Assembly: GCA_947631505.1 (NCBI GenBank)
Contig: CANRLR010000012.1
Coordinates: forward strand, 1 to 64,000
Direction: 5' to 3'
DNA from: an uncultured Lachnospiraceae bacterium
GTDB taxonomy: Bacteria > Bacillota > Clostridia > Lachnospirales > Lachnospiraceae
DNA: 64,000 bases
Position numbers and translations under genes: made by a program. This document shows, one piece after another, positions 7,221 to 17,800 of this stretch; position 1 is the stretch's first letter; every line of letters begins with the position of its first letter. The notes below the pieces were generated by a model. The model was not told where the DNA came from. It made no database searches and saw nothing but the letters and a program-made list of their open reading frames with translations.

Positions 7221-9500
7221 CTACATCTGATAAAATAGCAGATTCTCTTTTAAATCCTCTGTAATCTCACCGCCTGCTTTTACATATCTAGTATATACGC
7301 TGTTATACCGTTGCAATTTCTTTGCGGTGTCCGCTTCAAATTTGGAAATCAAAAACTGGTACATAGGATTTGTTTTTAATTCATTGCGCAACGCCTTTGC
7401 AAAAGGACAATAACGAACCAAAATACCCCTTGATACCTTATTCAGACGGAAGCTTCCCTTTGATTCAAATTTTATCCAGTTCACATAGTCTTTTATAAAT
7501 ACTTCCCGGTAATTATTTTGTACACGCATAAGTGCATTCTTGATTCTTTCTTTGGCATCTGCCGATAAATCATGATTTTTCCGGTAAAACTGCAGATAGG
7601 AACAATATTCTGCTGTCAAAGAATTATCACGGATATCATTCCAGTGGACACCTTGTAATCTCCGGCACATTTCCCATCGGAAATATCCTACCACTCCTAA
7701 CATCAGGTCATCTACATCCAATGCTGTAAAAATGGGGAACATAAAACGTCCTGGTGTATCGCTCTTTGGTCCGGAAGTTTCCTGCCACATAATCACACGG
7801 GTTCCGGCATTTGGCATCAGGATAAAATCTGGTAGAACTTCTTTCATAATTCTTTCACAATTGATTCCTTTATCTGGATCTGAAAACAATATTTCACGAT
7901 AAAATGCAGAATAGTCGATTTTTCTTATTTCATTCAAGGCATTTTCAAGTTTTTCCGATGTCACCAGCATTTTTTCTATGGCATTAATCAAATCATTTTT
8001 ACATAGAATCGGACAGAATTTTGAAATATTGCCGTAAGTAATTTTGTTGACAGAAGGAAACATATTCTTTATCTCAAAATCAACTTTCATTTCCCTGTTG
8101 TGCTGATAGGAAGCAGCCTGCTCTGACGAGATTTTACCTTTTTTGCACAAATCGGCAAGATATGCAGGGAAGTCCATATCAAATTCATTTTTAGACGGAG
8201 ACTTTTCTCCTCTGTAAATGCATTTAAGCCACTCATAAATTGTATAAATATGCTCAGAATGACAGATATCTAAATGAGCGGTCAACTCATAAAGGTCCTT
8301 CGCATGCTCCTCCCCAACGAATGATACATCCATAAATCCAAAATTTAAAAACATTTCCAAGATAGGTGTAAGGGTCTTTTCATCCTTTACTGCACGCATA
8401 AACACCTTATAATAAATATCATAAAAAACAGATGTCAATTTCTTCCTAAGAGCATAGATCTCATTATCGATAGACATCCTGTCCGGAAGGTCTCTATATT
8501 GTTCGATCATGTTATAGATGGATTCTATGTCCTCGTCATTGAAGCCTGCATATTCTAGTATATGCGCAATACAATCCTCTTCCATGATATCAATTTCTCT
8601 TCTGACAGTTTCGCTGTCACCGGCTCCATTTATACCCTGAGACGTATCACTGCTGTAATCATAATTTTTAAATTCAGCAAAACGTCTGTTAAGCATTCTT
8701 TTATTATACACATTCAATTTTTCAGCAACCTTTATAATTAAATGCATATCCTTAGTAATGGGGGCAATATCATATTTTTTGGCATAAGTTTTCACCGATA
8801 ACTCAAAGAAAAGTTCTAAAAGGTCATTTGATGAATCACTAACTAAAATATCCTTGTTATAAGATAGATATGACTCGATTTCGCCGATTCCCAAAGTAAA
8901 CCTTCGCATCTGTGCGGCGGCTTCCATAATAGCACCGACCGTAAGGCTGTCATCCTTTTCCATTAACTGCAGATATTCCTGCATATAGTTATTTATAATA
9001 CTATTGCTATTGTTGATTTCCCATGATTCTGCTTTATGCTGCATCTTCAAAGAATTGAAATGCTCGATTCTTAAAAAATGCTGCTCTTCAATCTTATACT
9101 TGCCGCAAAATGTTTTATAATCATTATAAATGTTTTCCACAAATATATGGAACTGACGTGCCTTATTATACAAATCCGAGTAAAGGCATAACATTTGATG
9201 CCGCTGTTCCATGGATGCTTTTAAAAAAATGTTGCGGATTTTCTCCTGTCCTGTCAGCAGATTTTTTAAATCTTCGGAATTTTCACAAATAAATCCAGCC
9301 AGAACCGTATCTTCTCCCGCTATATAATCACACAAAAATATATCTTTTTCCAAAATTCCAATAATGGCATTTTTTTCCAATCTTACCTCGGAAAAGCCAA
9401 ACTTCTGTAAAACACTGCCTTCCTGTATCAGATACCAGTATTTTACCTTGTCATTTTTTCTTGCTATGATCTGATTTTGTTTTGCATTAATTATCTCCAT
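7221..9500 (-). CDS. Large protein with cyclic-nucleotide-binding-like N-terminus, function unknown
   Basis: 759 residues, with ribosome site AAGGGAT before the ATG. Residues 1-95 read as a Crp/cNMP-binding-like beta roll (KYWYLIQEGSVLQKFGF, then alternating short strands). The rest is largely helical, with no membrane segment, signal peptide or known catalytic motif. There is no C-terminal helix-turn-helix, so it does not look like a Crp-type transcription factor. A candidate -10 (TATACT on the minus strand, 9561-9566) lies upstream. It faces the ABC/two-component operon and has its own transcript. I do not recognise a family function; a ligand-gated scaffold or regulator is a guess. Gap 9501-9627 holds only this possible promoter. 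Confidence 0.7.
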   Translation of the reverse strand: MEIINAKQNQIIARKNDKVKYWYLIQEGSVLQKFGFSEVRLEKNAIIGILEKDIFLCDYIAGEDTVLAGFICENSEDLKNLLTGQEKIRNIFLKASMEQRHQMLCLYSDLYNKARQFHIFVENIYNDYKTFCGKYKIEEQHFLRIEHFNSLKMQHKAESWEINNSNSIINNYMQEYLQLMEKDDSLTVGAIMEAAAQMRRFTLGIGEIESYLSYNKDILVSDSSNDLLELFFELSVKTYAKKYDIAPITKDMHLIIKVAEKLNVYNKRMLNRRFAEFKNYDYSSDTSQGINGAGDSETVRREIDIMEEDCIAHILEYAGFNDEDIESIYNMIEQYRDLPDRMSIDNEIYALRKKLTSVFYDIYYKVFMRAVKDEKTLTPILEMFLNFGFMDVSFVGEEHAKDLYELTAHLDICHSEHIYTIYEWLKCIYRGEKSPSKNEFDMDFPAYLADLCKKGKISSEQAASYQHNREMKVDFEIKNMFPSVNKITYGNISKFCPILCKNDLINAIEKMLVTSEKLENALNEIRKIDYSAFYREILFSDPDKGINCERIMKEVLPDFILMPNAGTRVIMWQETSGPKSDTPGRFMFPIFTALDVDDLMLGVVGYFRWEMCRRLQGVHWNDIRDNSLTAEYCSYLQFYRKNHDLSADAKERIKNALMRVQNNYREVFIKDYVNWIKFESKGSFRLNKVSRGILVRYCPFAKALRNELKTNPMYQFLISKFEADTAKKLQRYNSVYTRYVKAGGEITEDLKENLLFYQM

Positions 9501-9627
9501 GTTATCCCTTCCACTGTCTCACTTTCTTATGTTATGTGTTCACGTTCTAGAATTACTTAAAGTATACCACGAATAAATAACAGATACAAACTTATTTTGT
9601 GTCTTTCAATGTTTTTGAAAAAACTGC

Positions 9628-9656
9628 TTGCAAAAAGAATAGAAGTATGGTAATAT
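9628..9656 (+). promoter_or_regulatory. Sigma-A promoter for tRNA-Glu/tRNA-Cys
   Basis: TTGCAA, 17-nt spacer, TAATAT, about 21 nt before the tRNA-Glu gene. Confidence 0.7.
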
Positions 9657-9677
9657 ATTTTTTGTTGTCAGGTTAAA

Positions 9678-9749
9678 GGCCCCTTGGTCAAGCGGTTAAG
9701 ACATCGCCCTTTCACGGCGGTAACACGGGTTCGATTCCCGTAGGGGTCA
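9678..9749 (+). tRNA. tRNA-Glu (TTC)
   Basis: The acceptor arms GGCCCCT/AGGGGTC pair, the anticodon loop CTTTCAC gives TTC, and the T arm is CGGGTTCGATTCCCG. Discriminator is A; CCA is not encoded. Confidence 0.96.
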
Positions 9750-9750
9750 T

Positions 9751-9860
9751 AGACTTTCATGGGAGAGCTGGTTCGGGAATCGAACCCGCGAAGTTTGTGA
9801 AACAAACTTCTATGCGAATCTTTGATTCGCTATATTCCCGTAGAGGTCATTCATTTTTAT
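9751..9860 (+). repeat. tRNA-derived debris: inverted T arm, two hairpins, copied tRNA 3' end
   Basis: The segment after tRNA-Glu holds a 15-bp inverted copy of its T arm (9774-9788 against 9726-9740). Two perfect hairpins follow: GAAGTTTGT/ACAAACTTC and GCGAATC/GATTCGC. A 17-bp near-copy of the tRNA 3' end lies at 9834-9850 (ATTCCCGTAGAGGTCAT; one mismatch to 9734-9750), exactly 100 bp away. The pattern fits an att-type duplication left by an integrated element, or a rearranged tRNA copy carrying a palindromic repeat. Nothing coding is seen from 9751 to 9924. Confidence 0.6.
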
Positions 9861-9924
9861 GAATAGAAGGTTCAGCAGTGGATTTGTGTTCATAAAAATA
9901 AAAAAGTTTCATATAATATAATAT

Positions 9925-9995
9925 GGCGACTTAGCCAAGTGGTAAGGCATGGGACTGCAACTCCCTGATCATCGGTTCAAATCCGTTAGTCGCCT
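9925..9995 (+). tRNA. tRNA-Cys (GCA)
   Basis: Acceptor arms GGCGACT/AGTCGCC, anticodon stem GGGA/TCCC with loop CTGCAAC (GCA), and T arm loop TTCAAAT. Discriminator is T; CCA is not encoded. It is followed directly by a terminator. Confidence 0.95.
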
Positions 9996-10000
9996 TAAAA

Positions 10001-10033
10001 AATCCTGTATGAGCATCATACAGGATTTTTCTT
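10001..10033 (+). terminator. Bidirectional terminator between tRNA-Cys and merR-type gene
   Basis: AATCCTGTATGA pairs with TCATACAGGATT across 3 nt, with T-runs on both sides. It ends the tRNA transcript and, on the other strand, overlaps the 3' end of the regulator gene. Confidence 0.85.
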
Positions 10034-10693
10034 TGCTTTACGATTTTTTCGGCGGGATATGCGTTTGGATTTATACTCATTAATTTCTGAAGCTGCTGCT
10101 TCCTGACGTGCCCGTTGAAAATTGCGGATTGTTTCGTCTAATTGACGGTACCGTTTTTCGTCTGCATCTTCTTTTTCACGAAATAAAAAATCCAGCTCTT
10201 TGTTGACATGTTCAGAAACATTATTTGCAATGTCTGTTGTAAGTTCATCTGAATTATCCCGGATGGCATCCGTGACAATGCGGCCAAGAATCTGTTTGAA
10301 TTGAACCATTTTCAAATTGTCTTCGGCTTCTCCGGCAACATTTACAACAGATGTTTCCGCAGCAGAAGAATCGACCGGATAGGGAATTACCTGATGATGG
10401 GATATAGAGCCCTCTTTATGCGATGAAGGACTCTTGTCAGACGGATTACATTTATCATGAATATCTTTTAGGGAAAGTCCCTCTTCTTTCCATCGGATAA
10501 TTTGATGAAAAAGTTCCATCTCCTTTTTTCCGTAAATTCGGTGTCCCATCTTGTTGCGGGGGATTTTGAGGCCAAGCTCTTCTTCCCAATAGCGGAGAAC
10601 ATGAGATTCTACATGAAGCTCCTTTGCTGCATCTGAAATTATGTAATACGGCTTGTCCATATTAGAGTTCCCTGTTGTTGTAATTGTTTTCAT
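10016..10693 (-). CDS. MerR-family transcriptional regulator
   Basis: The track calls a GTG at 10705, but that GTG lies inside the AGGAGGTG ribosome site and cannot be the start. The in-frame ATG at 10693 is better placed and gives 225 residues. Residues about 15-75 form a MerR-type winged helix (SHVLRYWEEELGLKI, GHRIYGKKEMELFHQII). A charged coiled region follows, with no effector domain seen and a very basic C-terminus (KSKRISRRKNRKAKK). Such regulators in this family of bacteria are often found near replication genes, but the target is unknown. It has its own extended -10 promoter and lies downstream of dnaB on the same strand. Confidence 0.8.
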   Translation of the reverse strand: MKTITTTGNSNMDKPYYIISDAAKELHVESHVLRYWEEELGLKIPRNKMGHRIYGKKEMELFHQIIRWKEEGLSLKDIHDKCNPSDKSPSSHKEGSISHHQVIPYPVDSSAAETSVVNVAGEAEDNLKMVQFKQILGRIVTDAIRDNSDELTTDIANNVSEHVNKELDFLFREKEDADEKRYRQLDETIRNFQRARQEAAASEINEYKSKRISRRKNRKAKKNPV

Positions 10694-10726
10694 TCCATTA
10701 AGCACCTCCTAAAGCTTGTTTCTTCT

Positions 10727-10735
10727 ATTATAGCA
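10727..10735 (-). promoter_or_regulatory. Extended -10 promoter for merR-type gene
   Basis: On the minus strand TGCTATAAT lies about 34 nt before the ATG, with a poor -35. The rest of 10736-10822 shows nothing further. Confidence 0.5.
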
Positions 10736-10822
10736 TGAGAAAAATAGCGAAATATAGGATATGCCTGTTCGGGGAATAATTCGTGTTACAAAAAACAAGA
10801 GGAACTGACAAAAAATACCTGT

Positions 10823-12172
10823 CTAATTTTCTTTTACATATTCAAGATTCGCAAATTTAGTATATTGTGCGAGCCATTTAAGTTCAACGGTACAGGTAGG
10901 ACCGTTACGCTGTTTGCCAATAATTACTTCGGTAATCCCTTTTTTAGTGGATGCATCTTTTGTATAATACTCATCCCGGTATAAGAACATGACGACATCC
11001 GCATCCTGTTCGATCGCACCGGATTCGCGTAAGTCTGATAGAATAGGGCGCTTGTCCTCACGCTTTTCTACTTCACGGCTGAGCTGTGAGAGAGCAATGA
11101 CCGGACAATTTACTTCACGGGCAAGTGCTTTCAGGGAACGGGATATATCGGATATTTCCTGTTGGCGTGAAATGTTTTTGTTGCCGCTGTTGCCGGACAT
11201 CAATTGCAAATAGTCAATTATAATAAGTCCAAGTCCTCGTTCCATTTTTAACTTTCGGCATTTACTGCGAAGCTCATGAATGGAAATACCGGGAGTATCA
11301 TCAATGACGAGTGAGGATTCTCCGAGAATAATGGAACTTTCAGTGATTTTTGCCCATTCGTCATCTTCCAGTGTACCCGTGCGGATGTGCTGGGAATCGA
11401 CCTTTGAGTTCATAGAAATGAGGCGTTTGGCTAATTGAACCTTAGACATTTCCAAACTGAAAATAGCGGTGGGAACATGATTATTCATAGCCACGTATTC
11501 AGCTATATTTAAGGCAAAAGCAGTCTTACCCATAGAAGGTCTGGCAGCAATCAAAATAAGGTCAGAAGGCTGTAATCCTGCGGTCCTGTAGTCAAGGTCA
11601 CGAAACCCGGTAGAGAGACCAGTGACAGAACCGGTACTCATAGCGGCACTTTGAATATTTTCCAGTGTTTCTAAGGCAACTTCGTTAATCGGTGTAAAAT
11701 CTTCTGAAGTAGTGCGGCTGTTTACAATTTGAAATACTTCCCGCTCCGTATCCTCCAGCAATTCATTAATATCGGAAGAATCCTGATATCCCCGGTTCGT
11801 GATATCCTCTGTTATACGGATCAGCCGACGTAATAAAGCCTTCTGTGCCACAATATCTGCATAGTATTTTACATTGGCAGAGGTAGGGACAGAGGATATA
11901 ATATTGCTTATAAATTCAATACTGCTGATTTCCTCAGAAACCTTACGCTCTTTCAGTTTTTCGGTAAGAGTAATAAGGTCAACAGCACTGCCGGATTGAT
12001 AGAGAGAATTAATGGCAGAAAATAATACTTTATATCTTGGATTATAAAAATCATCTTCGTTCAATTTTTCAGAAGCAACCAGAATTGCTTCCTGATCCAT
12101 CAGCATAGAACCAATAACAGACTGTTCTGCTTCCTGATTGCTAGGCATAATTCTTTTGATGGTTTCGTCCAT
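10823..12172 (-). CDS. dnaB: Replicative DNA helicase DnaB
   Basis: 449 residues. The N-terminal helical domain begins PSNQEAEQSVIGSML, and the RecA-like motor has Walker A RPSMGKTAFAL (about residue 208), Walker B IIIDYLQLM and the SLEMSK region. There is no intein or insertion. It is the hexameric helicase that unwinds DNA at the replication fork and loads primase. It follows rplI by 2 nt, with its ribosome site AAAGGGAA inside the rplI end, in the gdpP-rplI-dnaB order common in Firmicutes, so it is co-transcribed with both. Confidence 0.97.
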   Translation of the reverse strand: MDETIKRIMPSNQEAEQSVIGSMLMDQEAILVASEKLNEDDFYNPRYKVLFSAINSLYQSGSAVDLITLTEKLKERKVSEEISSIEFISNIISSVPTSANVKYYADIVAQKALLRRLIRITEDITNRGYQDSSDINELLEDTEREVFQIVNSRTTSEDFTPINEVALETLENIQSAAMSTGSVTGLSTGFRDLDYRTAGLQPSDLILIAARPSMGKTAFALNIAEYVAMNNHVPTAIFSLEMSKVQLAKRLISMNSKVDSQHIRTGTLEDDEWAKITESSIILGESSLVIDDTPGISIHELRSKCRKLKMERGLGLIIIDYLQLMSGNSGNKNISRQQEISDISRSLKALAREVNCPVIALSQLSREVEKREDKRPILSDLRESGAIEQDADVVMFLYRDEYYTKDASTKKGITEVIIGKQRNGPTCTVELKWLAQYTKFANLEYVKEN

Positions 12173-12174
12173 GA

Positions 12175-12621
12175 TTATTTCCCTTTCACGATTACTTTCA
12201 GCTCGGCAGTAACTTTAGGATGCAAACGAATAGGAACCATGTAAGTGCCGACATTTTTAATCGGCTCCTGCAGCTGCATTTTCTTTTTGTCCAAGTCATA
12301 GTTCAATTGTTCCTTTGCAGCGGAAGCGATTTCCTTCGTAGAGACCGAACCGAATACCCTGCCGTCCTGTCCGACTTTAATAGAAATTTCAACCGATTTT
12401 TCAGATAACTCCTTTGAAAATTTTTCAGCGGCAGCAAGATTTTCCGCAGCTACCTTTTCATCATTTTTTTGACGGAGTTTTAAATCGTTCAAGTTTTTAG
12501 ATGTTGCTTCCAAACCGAGATTTTTCTTTAAAATAACATTTCTTGCATAACCGTCACTTACATTTACGATTTCATTCTTTTTGCCAATTGACTTGACATC
12601 TTCTAATAAAATTACCTTCAT
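12175..12621 (-). CDS. rplI: 50S ribosomal protein L9
   Basis: 148 residues, the usual L9 length. The N-terminal rRNA-binding domain is typical ([30 protein letters not shown]), followed by the long helix and the C-terminal domain ([13 protein letters not shown]). Its ATG overlaps the gdpP stop by 4 bases and dnaB starts 2 nt later, so the three genes are translationally linked. Confidence 0.97.
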   Translation of the reverse strand: MKVILLEDVKSIGKKNEIVNVSDGYARNVILKKNLGLEATSKNLNDLKLRQKNDEKVAAENLAAAEKFSKELSEKSVEISIKVGQDGRVFGSVSTKEIASAAKEQLNYDLDKKKMQLQEPIKNVGTYMVPIRLHPKVTAELKVIVKGK

Positions 12622-14675
12622 TCTATGTCACCTTCTTCTTTCATTTTCTGTAATATTTCTTTTACAATATTTGTTGCCTCTTCAAGAGAGCAGTCAGCTA
12701 ATTGGGCACCCGCACTGCTGATATGACCGCCGCCACCAAGCTTTTCCATGACGACCTGTACATTTAACTCGTCAATCGAACGGGCACTGATATAAATTTT
12801 ACCTTCATAAGCAGTTAAGATAAAGGTAGCTTTAATTCCATTAATATCTAGTAAATCATCAGCAATTTTGGCACCCACAATGGTAGGTGAAATACAATTA
12901 TCCGCATTACATGGTGCAATTGCATAGGAATTCATGAAAATCTCCATATTCTGTATTGCTTCTGCACGAACCTTATATTCTGCGATATCCGAGCGGAACA
13001 TTTTACGGATGCGGAGAATATCTGCTCCGGAACGCCGGAGGTAGGCAACTGCTTCAAAGGTACGTACACCCGGTTTGTTCATAAAATTGTTCGTGTCAAC
13101 CATAATACCTGAGTAAAGGGCATCTGCCTCCACTGCCTTGAGCCGGATTTCTTCGCCGGCATACTGTAAGATTTCTGCAACCATTTCACAGGAGGAAGAG
13201 GCGAAGGATTCAATATAGGAAAGTGCCGGATTGTCAAAGGACTCTCCTGTCTGCCGATGATGGTCAATTACAACAAGGGTAGAAACCAGTTTTAAAAGTT
13301 CAGGAGCATCGGTATAGGATGGTCGGTTTACGTCTACGACAATAAGGAGTACCCCGGTTCCATTTCCAATAAACTCTTTTGCTTCCTCTCCGGTAATAAA
13401 TAAATTCTCTGGATAATCTTTATTACCCTTGAACAAACCTAAAAGTGGGGCAAGAGACGAAGTTACTTCATTCACAATGATACGGGTTGGTTTGCCGAGA
13501 GTCTGGGCAATGCGATTGATACCAATCGCACTTCCTATGGCATCTACATCCGGGAGTTTATGCCCCATAATTACTACTTTGTCGGCAGCTTCAATGGATT
13601 CCCGAAGTGCATGTGCCTTGACCCGGGTCTTGACACGGGTATTTTTCTCTTGCTGAATACTTTTGCCGCCATAGTATAAAATATTGTCTTTCGATTTTAC
13701 AACAACCTGATCGCCGCCGCGTGCGAGGGCCAGATCAATGGCACTGCGGGCATATTCCTGACGTTTGCGGAAAGTATCTGCCTGAATACCGATTCCCATA
13801 CTAATGGTAACACTTTTGTCTTCGGCAACATTGACATTGCGGACTTCATCTAAAAGCGAAAATTTGTCTGCCTGTAATTGTGACAAATATTTATGCTGGA
13901 AGAGAACAATATACTTGTCCTTTTCCAGTTTTCTTGTAACAGCATCAATGCGCAGCATATATTTATTGATTTTACGGTCGATCAGTGCCGCCAATAGAGC
14001 ACGGCGGACATCATCCACCATAGCCAGTGATTCTTCATAATTGTCAATATAGAGGAGAGCGATATCCAAACGCTGGTCATAGTTCTCACGAATATAGTGG
14101 ACAATTTCCGTTTCGTCATAGATAAATACGGCATACAGAATATCTCCAATGCCGATTTCACCTGCATTTTCCTTCATACGCTCCGGTGCATCTTCCAATT
14201 CTACCCGCTGAATCACTGCTTTATAAAAGGAATCATTCCGATTAAAATGCACTTCTCCATTTTTCTCTGCCGTTTCAGGAAAATAGTCATTGGTGAGTGC
14301 AGAAATGGCATCCGTTATTGCATACTTTTTCTTCAGACCTGCCGCAAAGGTAGAGTGAAACTTCCGGTTTTCCCAAATACAACGGCCATCAGGACCAAGA
14401 ATAGCAATGGGCAGTTCCAAATCACCGGCAACCTTATTGACTGTCACATGAAAACGCATAGAGTAATCTACCAGATCATGTAAAAGAGCACTTCGTTTAA
14501 AATAAAACAAAAGAACGGCTATGATCAGGTAGACAACTACATAAATTGACATTATAATGCCGGCTTTTAAATTGACAAAATAGATTTGTATATTCATAAT
14601 AATTAAGAGAACGGCTAATAATAGCGGCCATCGAAGATAGGACCGTAAGGTTCCCTTAATCTTGTTATTTGTCAA
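12618..14675 (-). CDS. gdpP: Cyclic-di-AMP phosphodiesterase GdpP
   Basis: About 685 residues. The GTG at 14684 called by the track lies within AGGAGGTG, so the TTG at 14675 is a better start. Two N-terminal membrane helices (about residues 15-55) precede a PAS-like region ([17 protein letters not shown]) and a degenerate GGDEF region without an intact GGDEF motif. The DHH domain ([23 protein letters not shown]) and DHHA1 domain ([12 protein letters not shown]) follow. The family hydrolyses c-di-AMP to pApA and so affects potassium balance, cell wall stress and beta-lactam tolerance. The metal-binding residues of DHH appear intact. A good sigma-A promoter lies upstream. Confidence 0.94.
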   Translation of the reverse strand: MTNNKIKGTLRSYLRWPLLLAVLLIIMNIQIYFVNLKAGIIMSIYVVVYLIIAVLLFYFKRSALLHDLVDYSMRFHVTVNKVAGDLELPIAILGPDGRCIWENRKFHSTFAAGLKKKYAITDAISALTNDYFPETAEKNGEVHFNRNDSFYKAVIQRVELEDAPERMKENAGEIGIGDILYAVFIYDETEIVHYIRENYDQRLDIALLYIDNYEESLAMVDDVRRALLAALIDRKINKYMLRIDAVTRKLEKDKYIVLFQHKYLSQLQADKFSLLDEVRNVNVAEDKSVTISMGIGIQADTFRKRQEYARSAIDLALARGGDQVVVKSKDNILYYGGKSIQQEKNTRVKTRVKAHALRESIEAADKVVIMGHKLPDVDAIGSAIGINRIAQTLGKPTRIIVNEVTSSLAPLLGLFKGNKDYPENLFITGEEAKEFIGNGTGVLLIVVDVNRPSYTDAPELLKLVSTLVVIDHHRQTGESFDNPALSYIESFASSSCEMVAEILQYAGEEIRLKAVEADALYSGIMVDTNNFMNKPGVRTFEAVAYLRRSGADILRIRKMFRSDIAEYKVRAEAIQNMEIFMNSYAIAPCNADNCISPTIVGAKIADDLLDINGIKATFILTAYEGKIYISARSIDELNVQVVMEKLGGGGHISSAGAQLADCSLEEATNIVKEILQKMKEEGDIE

Positions 14676-14749
14676 GGTCAGCACCTCCTAGTTTCTTTCA
14701 TTTATAAAATTACCCTAAAAAAATAGAATGATTTTCAAGAATACTATCT

Positions 14750-14778
14750 ATTATACCATGTAATGGCAGGGATGACAA
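14750..14778 (-). promoter_or_regulatory. Sigma-A promoter of gdpP-rplI-dnaB
   Basis: On the minus strand: TTGTCA, 17-nt spacer, TATAAT, about 75 nt before the gdpP start. Confidence 0.75.
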
Positions 14779-14824
14779 ATTATTTGTTTTTATCGGTATT
14801 AAGATAGTTTTTGTTAGATATTTC

Positions 14825-14833
14825 TGTTATAAT
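14825..14833 (+). promoter_or_regulatory. Extended -10 promoter of the GH43 gene
   Basis: TGTTATAAT (TGn extension plus perfect -10), about 26 nt before the ribosome site AAGGAGG at 14859. No good -35 is seen. Confidence 0.6.
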
Positions 14834-14872
14834 AGAATATAAGTCAGAAAATATGTATAAGGAGGTATTTTT

Positions 14873-17800
14873 ATGAGGGAAAAAAACAGGTAGCTGTTAT
14901 GTTAGTCATCGTACTGGCACTAACTGTCATTCCGTGGCAGCGGGGAGCAACGGTCTATGCTGGCAGTTATGAAGACGCTCTGGTGGTAAATTATGATTTA
15001 TCTTCATCAGCCGGTCTATCCGGTTCGACGAATGTGTCCTTTGTGAAATCTGCAGAAATGGATGCGACAGTGGCACAATTTAAGGGAACAGGAAACAATA
15101 CAAGTTATCTTAAACTGCCGAACACCGCATTCAGTTCAGTAAGTGCAGCGACAGGACTTACGATTTCTCTTTGGTTTAATGCCGATGCAAAGGCAGGAGA
15201 GTGGTCAAGGCTGTTTGATTTTGGGTATTCTGAGTTTGGTCAGAATATGCCATTTATGTTTCTGACACCAGATATGCATTTTTCCTATAATTCAACTAAC
15301 GGTGCTTGGATGGGAGGAACGGAAAAAGTATGTGACTTTACAGGAAATACGGTGCCGGAACGGGGAACATGGAATCATGTAGTAGTGACGTTATCTGCGA
15401 CTGAAATTCATCTCTATCTGAACGGAAATCTGATTGGGGAAGCAGAGAACGATAACGGCTTGATTCTAAATAATTTAAAGCAATTTAACAGTGTTGATTT
15501 GGGACGTTCTAAGTTTCAGGCAGATCCGGACTATATTGGTTATATGAAGGATGTTTCTATTTATAAAACAGCCTTGACAGCGGAGGATGTGGTGAATCTG
15601 TATCAGTCGAATGGCGGTACGGGTGCTATCAGTACCCCATCTCCTTGGGAGGCACATGATATGAAGGCAGATGATAACAGTGACGCATCCATACAGTTTC
15701 CGTCAGCACCGACAGCTTATACAAATGATTATAATAAAAGGCAGAATGTACATGATCCGAGCTTGCTGAAAGGGGATGATGGATACTATTATATGTATTC
15801 AACCGGTTTGATACCGAACAATAAGGATGTCGAAATCAGGCGTTCCCAAGATATGATTGAATGGGAGTATGTGGGCGTCGCCAAACTGATTCCGGCAAAT
15901 AGCGAGGTGTCATCTTATCTCAGCTCGAATATATGGGCGCCGGAAGTTATAAAATATGGAAACGAATACCGGATGTACTATTCCTGTTCCGGTGTGTCCG
16001 GCGGCAATTCCTGTATTGCATTGGCAACCTCGGATAGTCCGAAGGGACCGTTTACACATAAAGGAATTGTTGTGACTTCCACTACCGATTCGTGGACAAA
16101 AGGCGGGGTAAATGCGATTGATGCTAATATCATCAGTGATACGGAACAGAATATGTATATGGTCTGGGGATCTTTCTTCGGGGGAATTAAGATTGCTCCG
16201 ATGGATGCTGCGACCGGATATTTAAAATCGAAAACGGATGGTACGATTATTGCCAAGCGCTCCCTTGCCTTTGATAATGGAGCCTGTGAGGGACCATTTG
16301 TCTTTTATAATGCCGATACAGGGTATTACTATTTGGTAGTTTCCTACGGAAATCTTACGAATGAAGACAGAGGCGGCGGGGGATACAGCATGCGTGTGGG
16401 CCGTAGTAAAACGATTACAGGACCTTATCTTGATTATAATGGAAAAGATATGACAGATACATCAACGGAGGATGCTAAAGTCGGATATAAGCTGGCAACG
16501 AACTATAAATTTAAGGATGGTTCCGGCTGGATGTGTATCGGTGGTAATTCCGTGTATCAGGAGGATGGAAAATTTTACTGTGTGGCACATGCAAGGGTAA
16601 ATGGAGACTCAAACGCCATTTATGTGAATATCCGTCAGATGTTCTGGACAGAAGACGGCTGGCCTCTTTGTAATCCATCGCTGTATGCAGGGGAAACGGA
16701 GCAGAAAGTTCCGGTACAGTACGTTCCGGGAAAATATGAGAGAATTGAATTCGCCTATACAAAAGAAACTTCTGCTGTAACGTCAAAGACAATGCAGCTG
16801 TATCCAAACTATACGGCTTCTGTTAATAATACAAGTGGTACATGGACATATTCCGGAGAAAATATGATTACGGTAACCCTTGGTGAGGTAACTGAAAAAT
16901 ACAAGATCGTGCCTTCTTGGGATTGGGAGAAGAATCAGGCAACATATACGATTATGGGAATTAATACAGAGAATGGCCTTCAGAGGTGGGGCAAGAAAGT
17001 TGCATACTATGACTGGACGGGCGAGCAGCAGCCGACGGAAGAACCGACGAAGAAGCCGGATGCCCCGACGGCAGAACCGACAAAGGAACCGGATGCCCCG
17101 ACAGCAGAACCGACGAAGAAGCCGGATGCCCCGACAGAAGGACCGACGAAGGAACCGGATGCCCCGACAGAAGGACCGACGAAGGAACCGGATGCTCCGA
17201 CGGAAGAGCCAACAAAGGAACCGGATGCCCCGACAGCAGAACCGACAAAGGAACCGGATGCCCCGACAGAAGGACCGACGAAGGAACCGGATGCTCCGAC
17301 GGAAGGACCGACAAAAAAACCGGATGCTCCGACAGAAGGACCGACAAAAGACCCGTCACCAACAGGTAATCCATCCGTGATAAAAGGTACTGTGAGCTTG
17401 GCAAAGGCGAGTCAAAGTATTACGAAAGCGAATACGGATAAAGGAGACCCGAAGGGTTCCGTTTTTGCGACGCTGCGTTTAAAGGGAAAAGGAAGTAAAA
17501 AGGCGGTTAAGCTGTCATGGACAAAAGTAAAAGGCGCCAATGGTTATATTATATATGGTTCTGCCTGTGGCAGGAAAATGAAAGAAATTGCCAAAGTATC
17601 TGCTTCACAAAAAAACTATACAGTTAAGAAGTTAAAGCGCGGAAAATATTATAAATATGTGGTAGCCGCTTATAAAGAAATCGGCGGAGAAATAAGAGTT
17701 TCTACCCAGTCAAAATCCGTTCATGTATGTACCAGTGGCGGGAAAGTGGCGAACCCTGTTAAGGTATCCGCAAAGAAGTCTTTGACAGTGAAGAAGGGAA

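Noticed and set aside
10694-10705. GTG starts called for the merR-type gene and, likewise, gdpP
   Set aside because: Both GTGs are inside AGGAGGTG ribosome sites; downstream starts are better spaced.
12618-14675. GdpP as an active diguanylate cyclase
   Set aside because: The GGDEF region is degenerate, as is usual for GdpP.
16961-17404. Long ORFs on both strands over the GH43 repeat region (147 and 135 aa)
   Set aside because: Artefacts of a 33-bp repeat, which keeps alternate frames open; low-complexity products.
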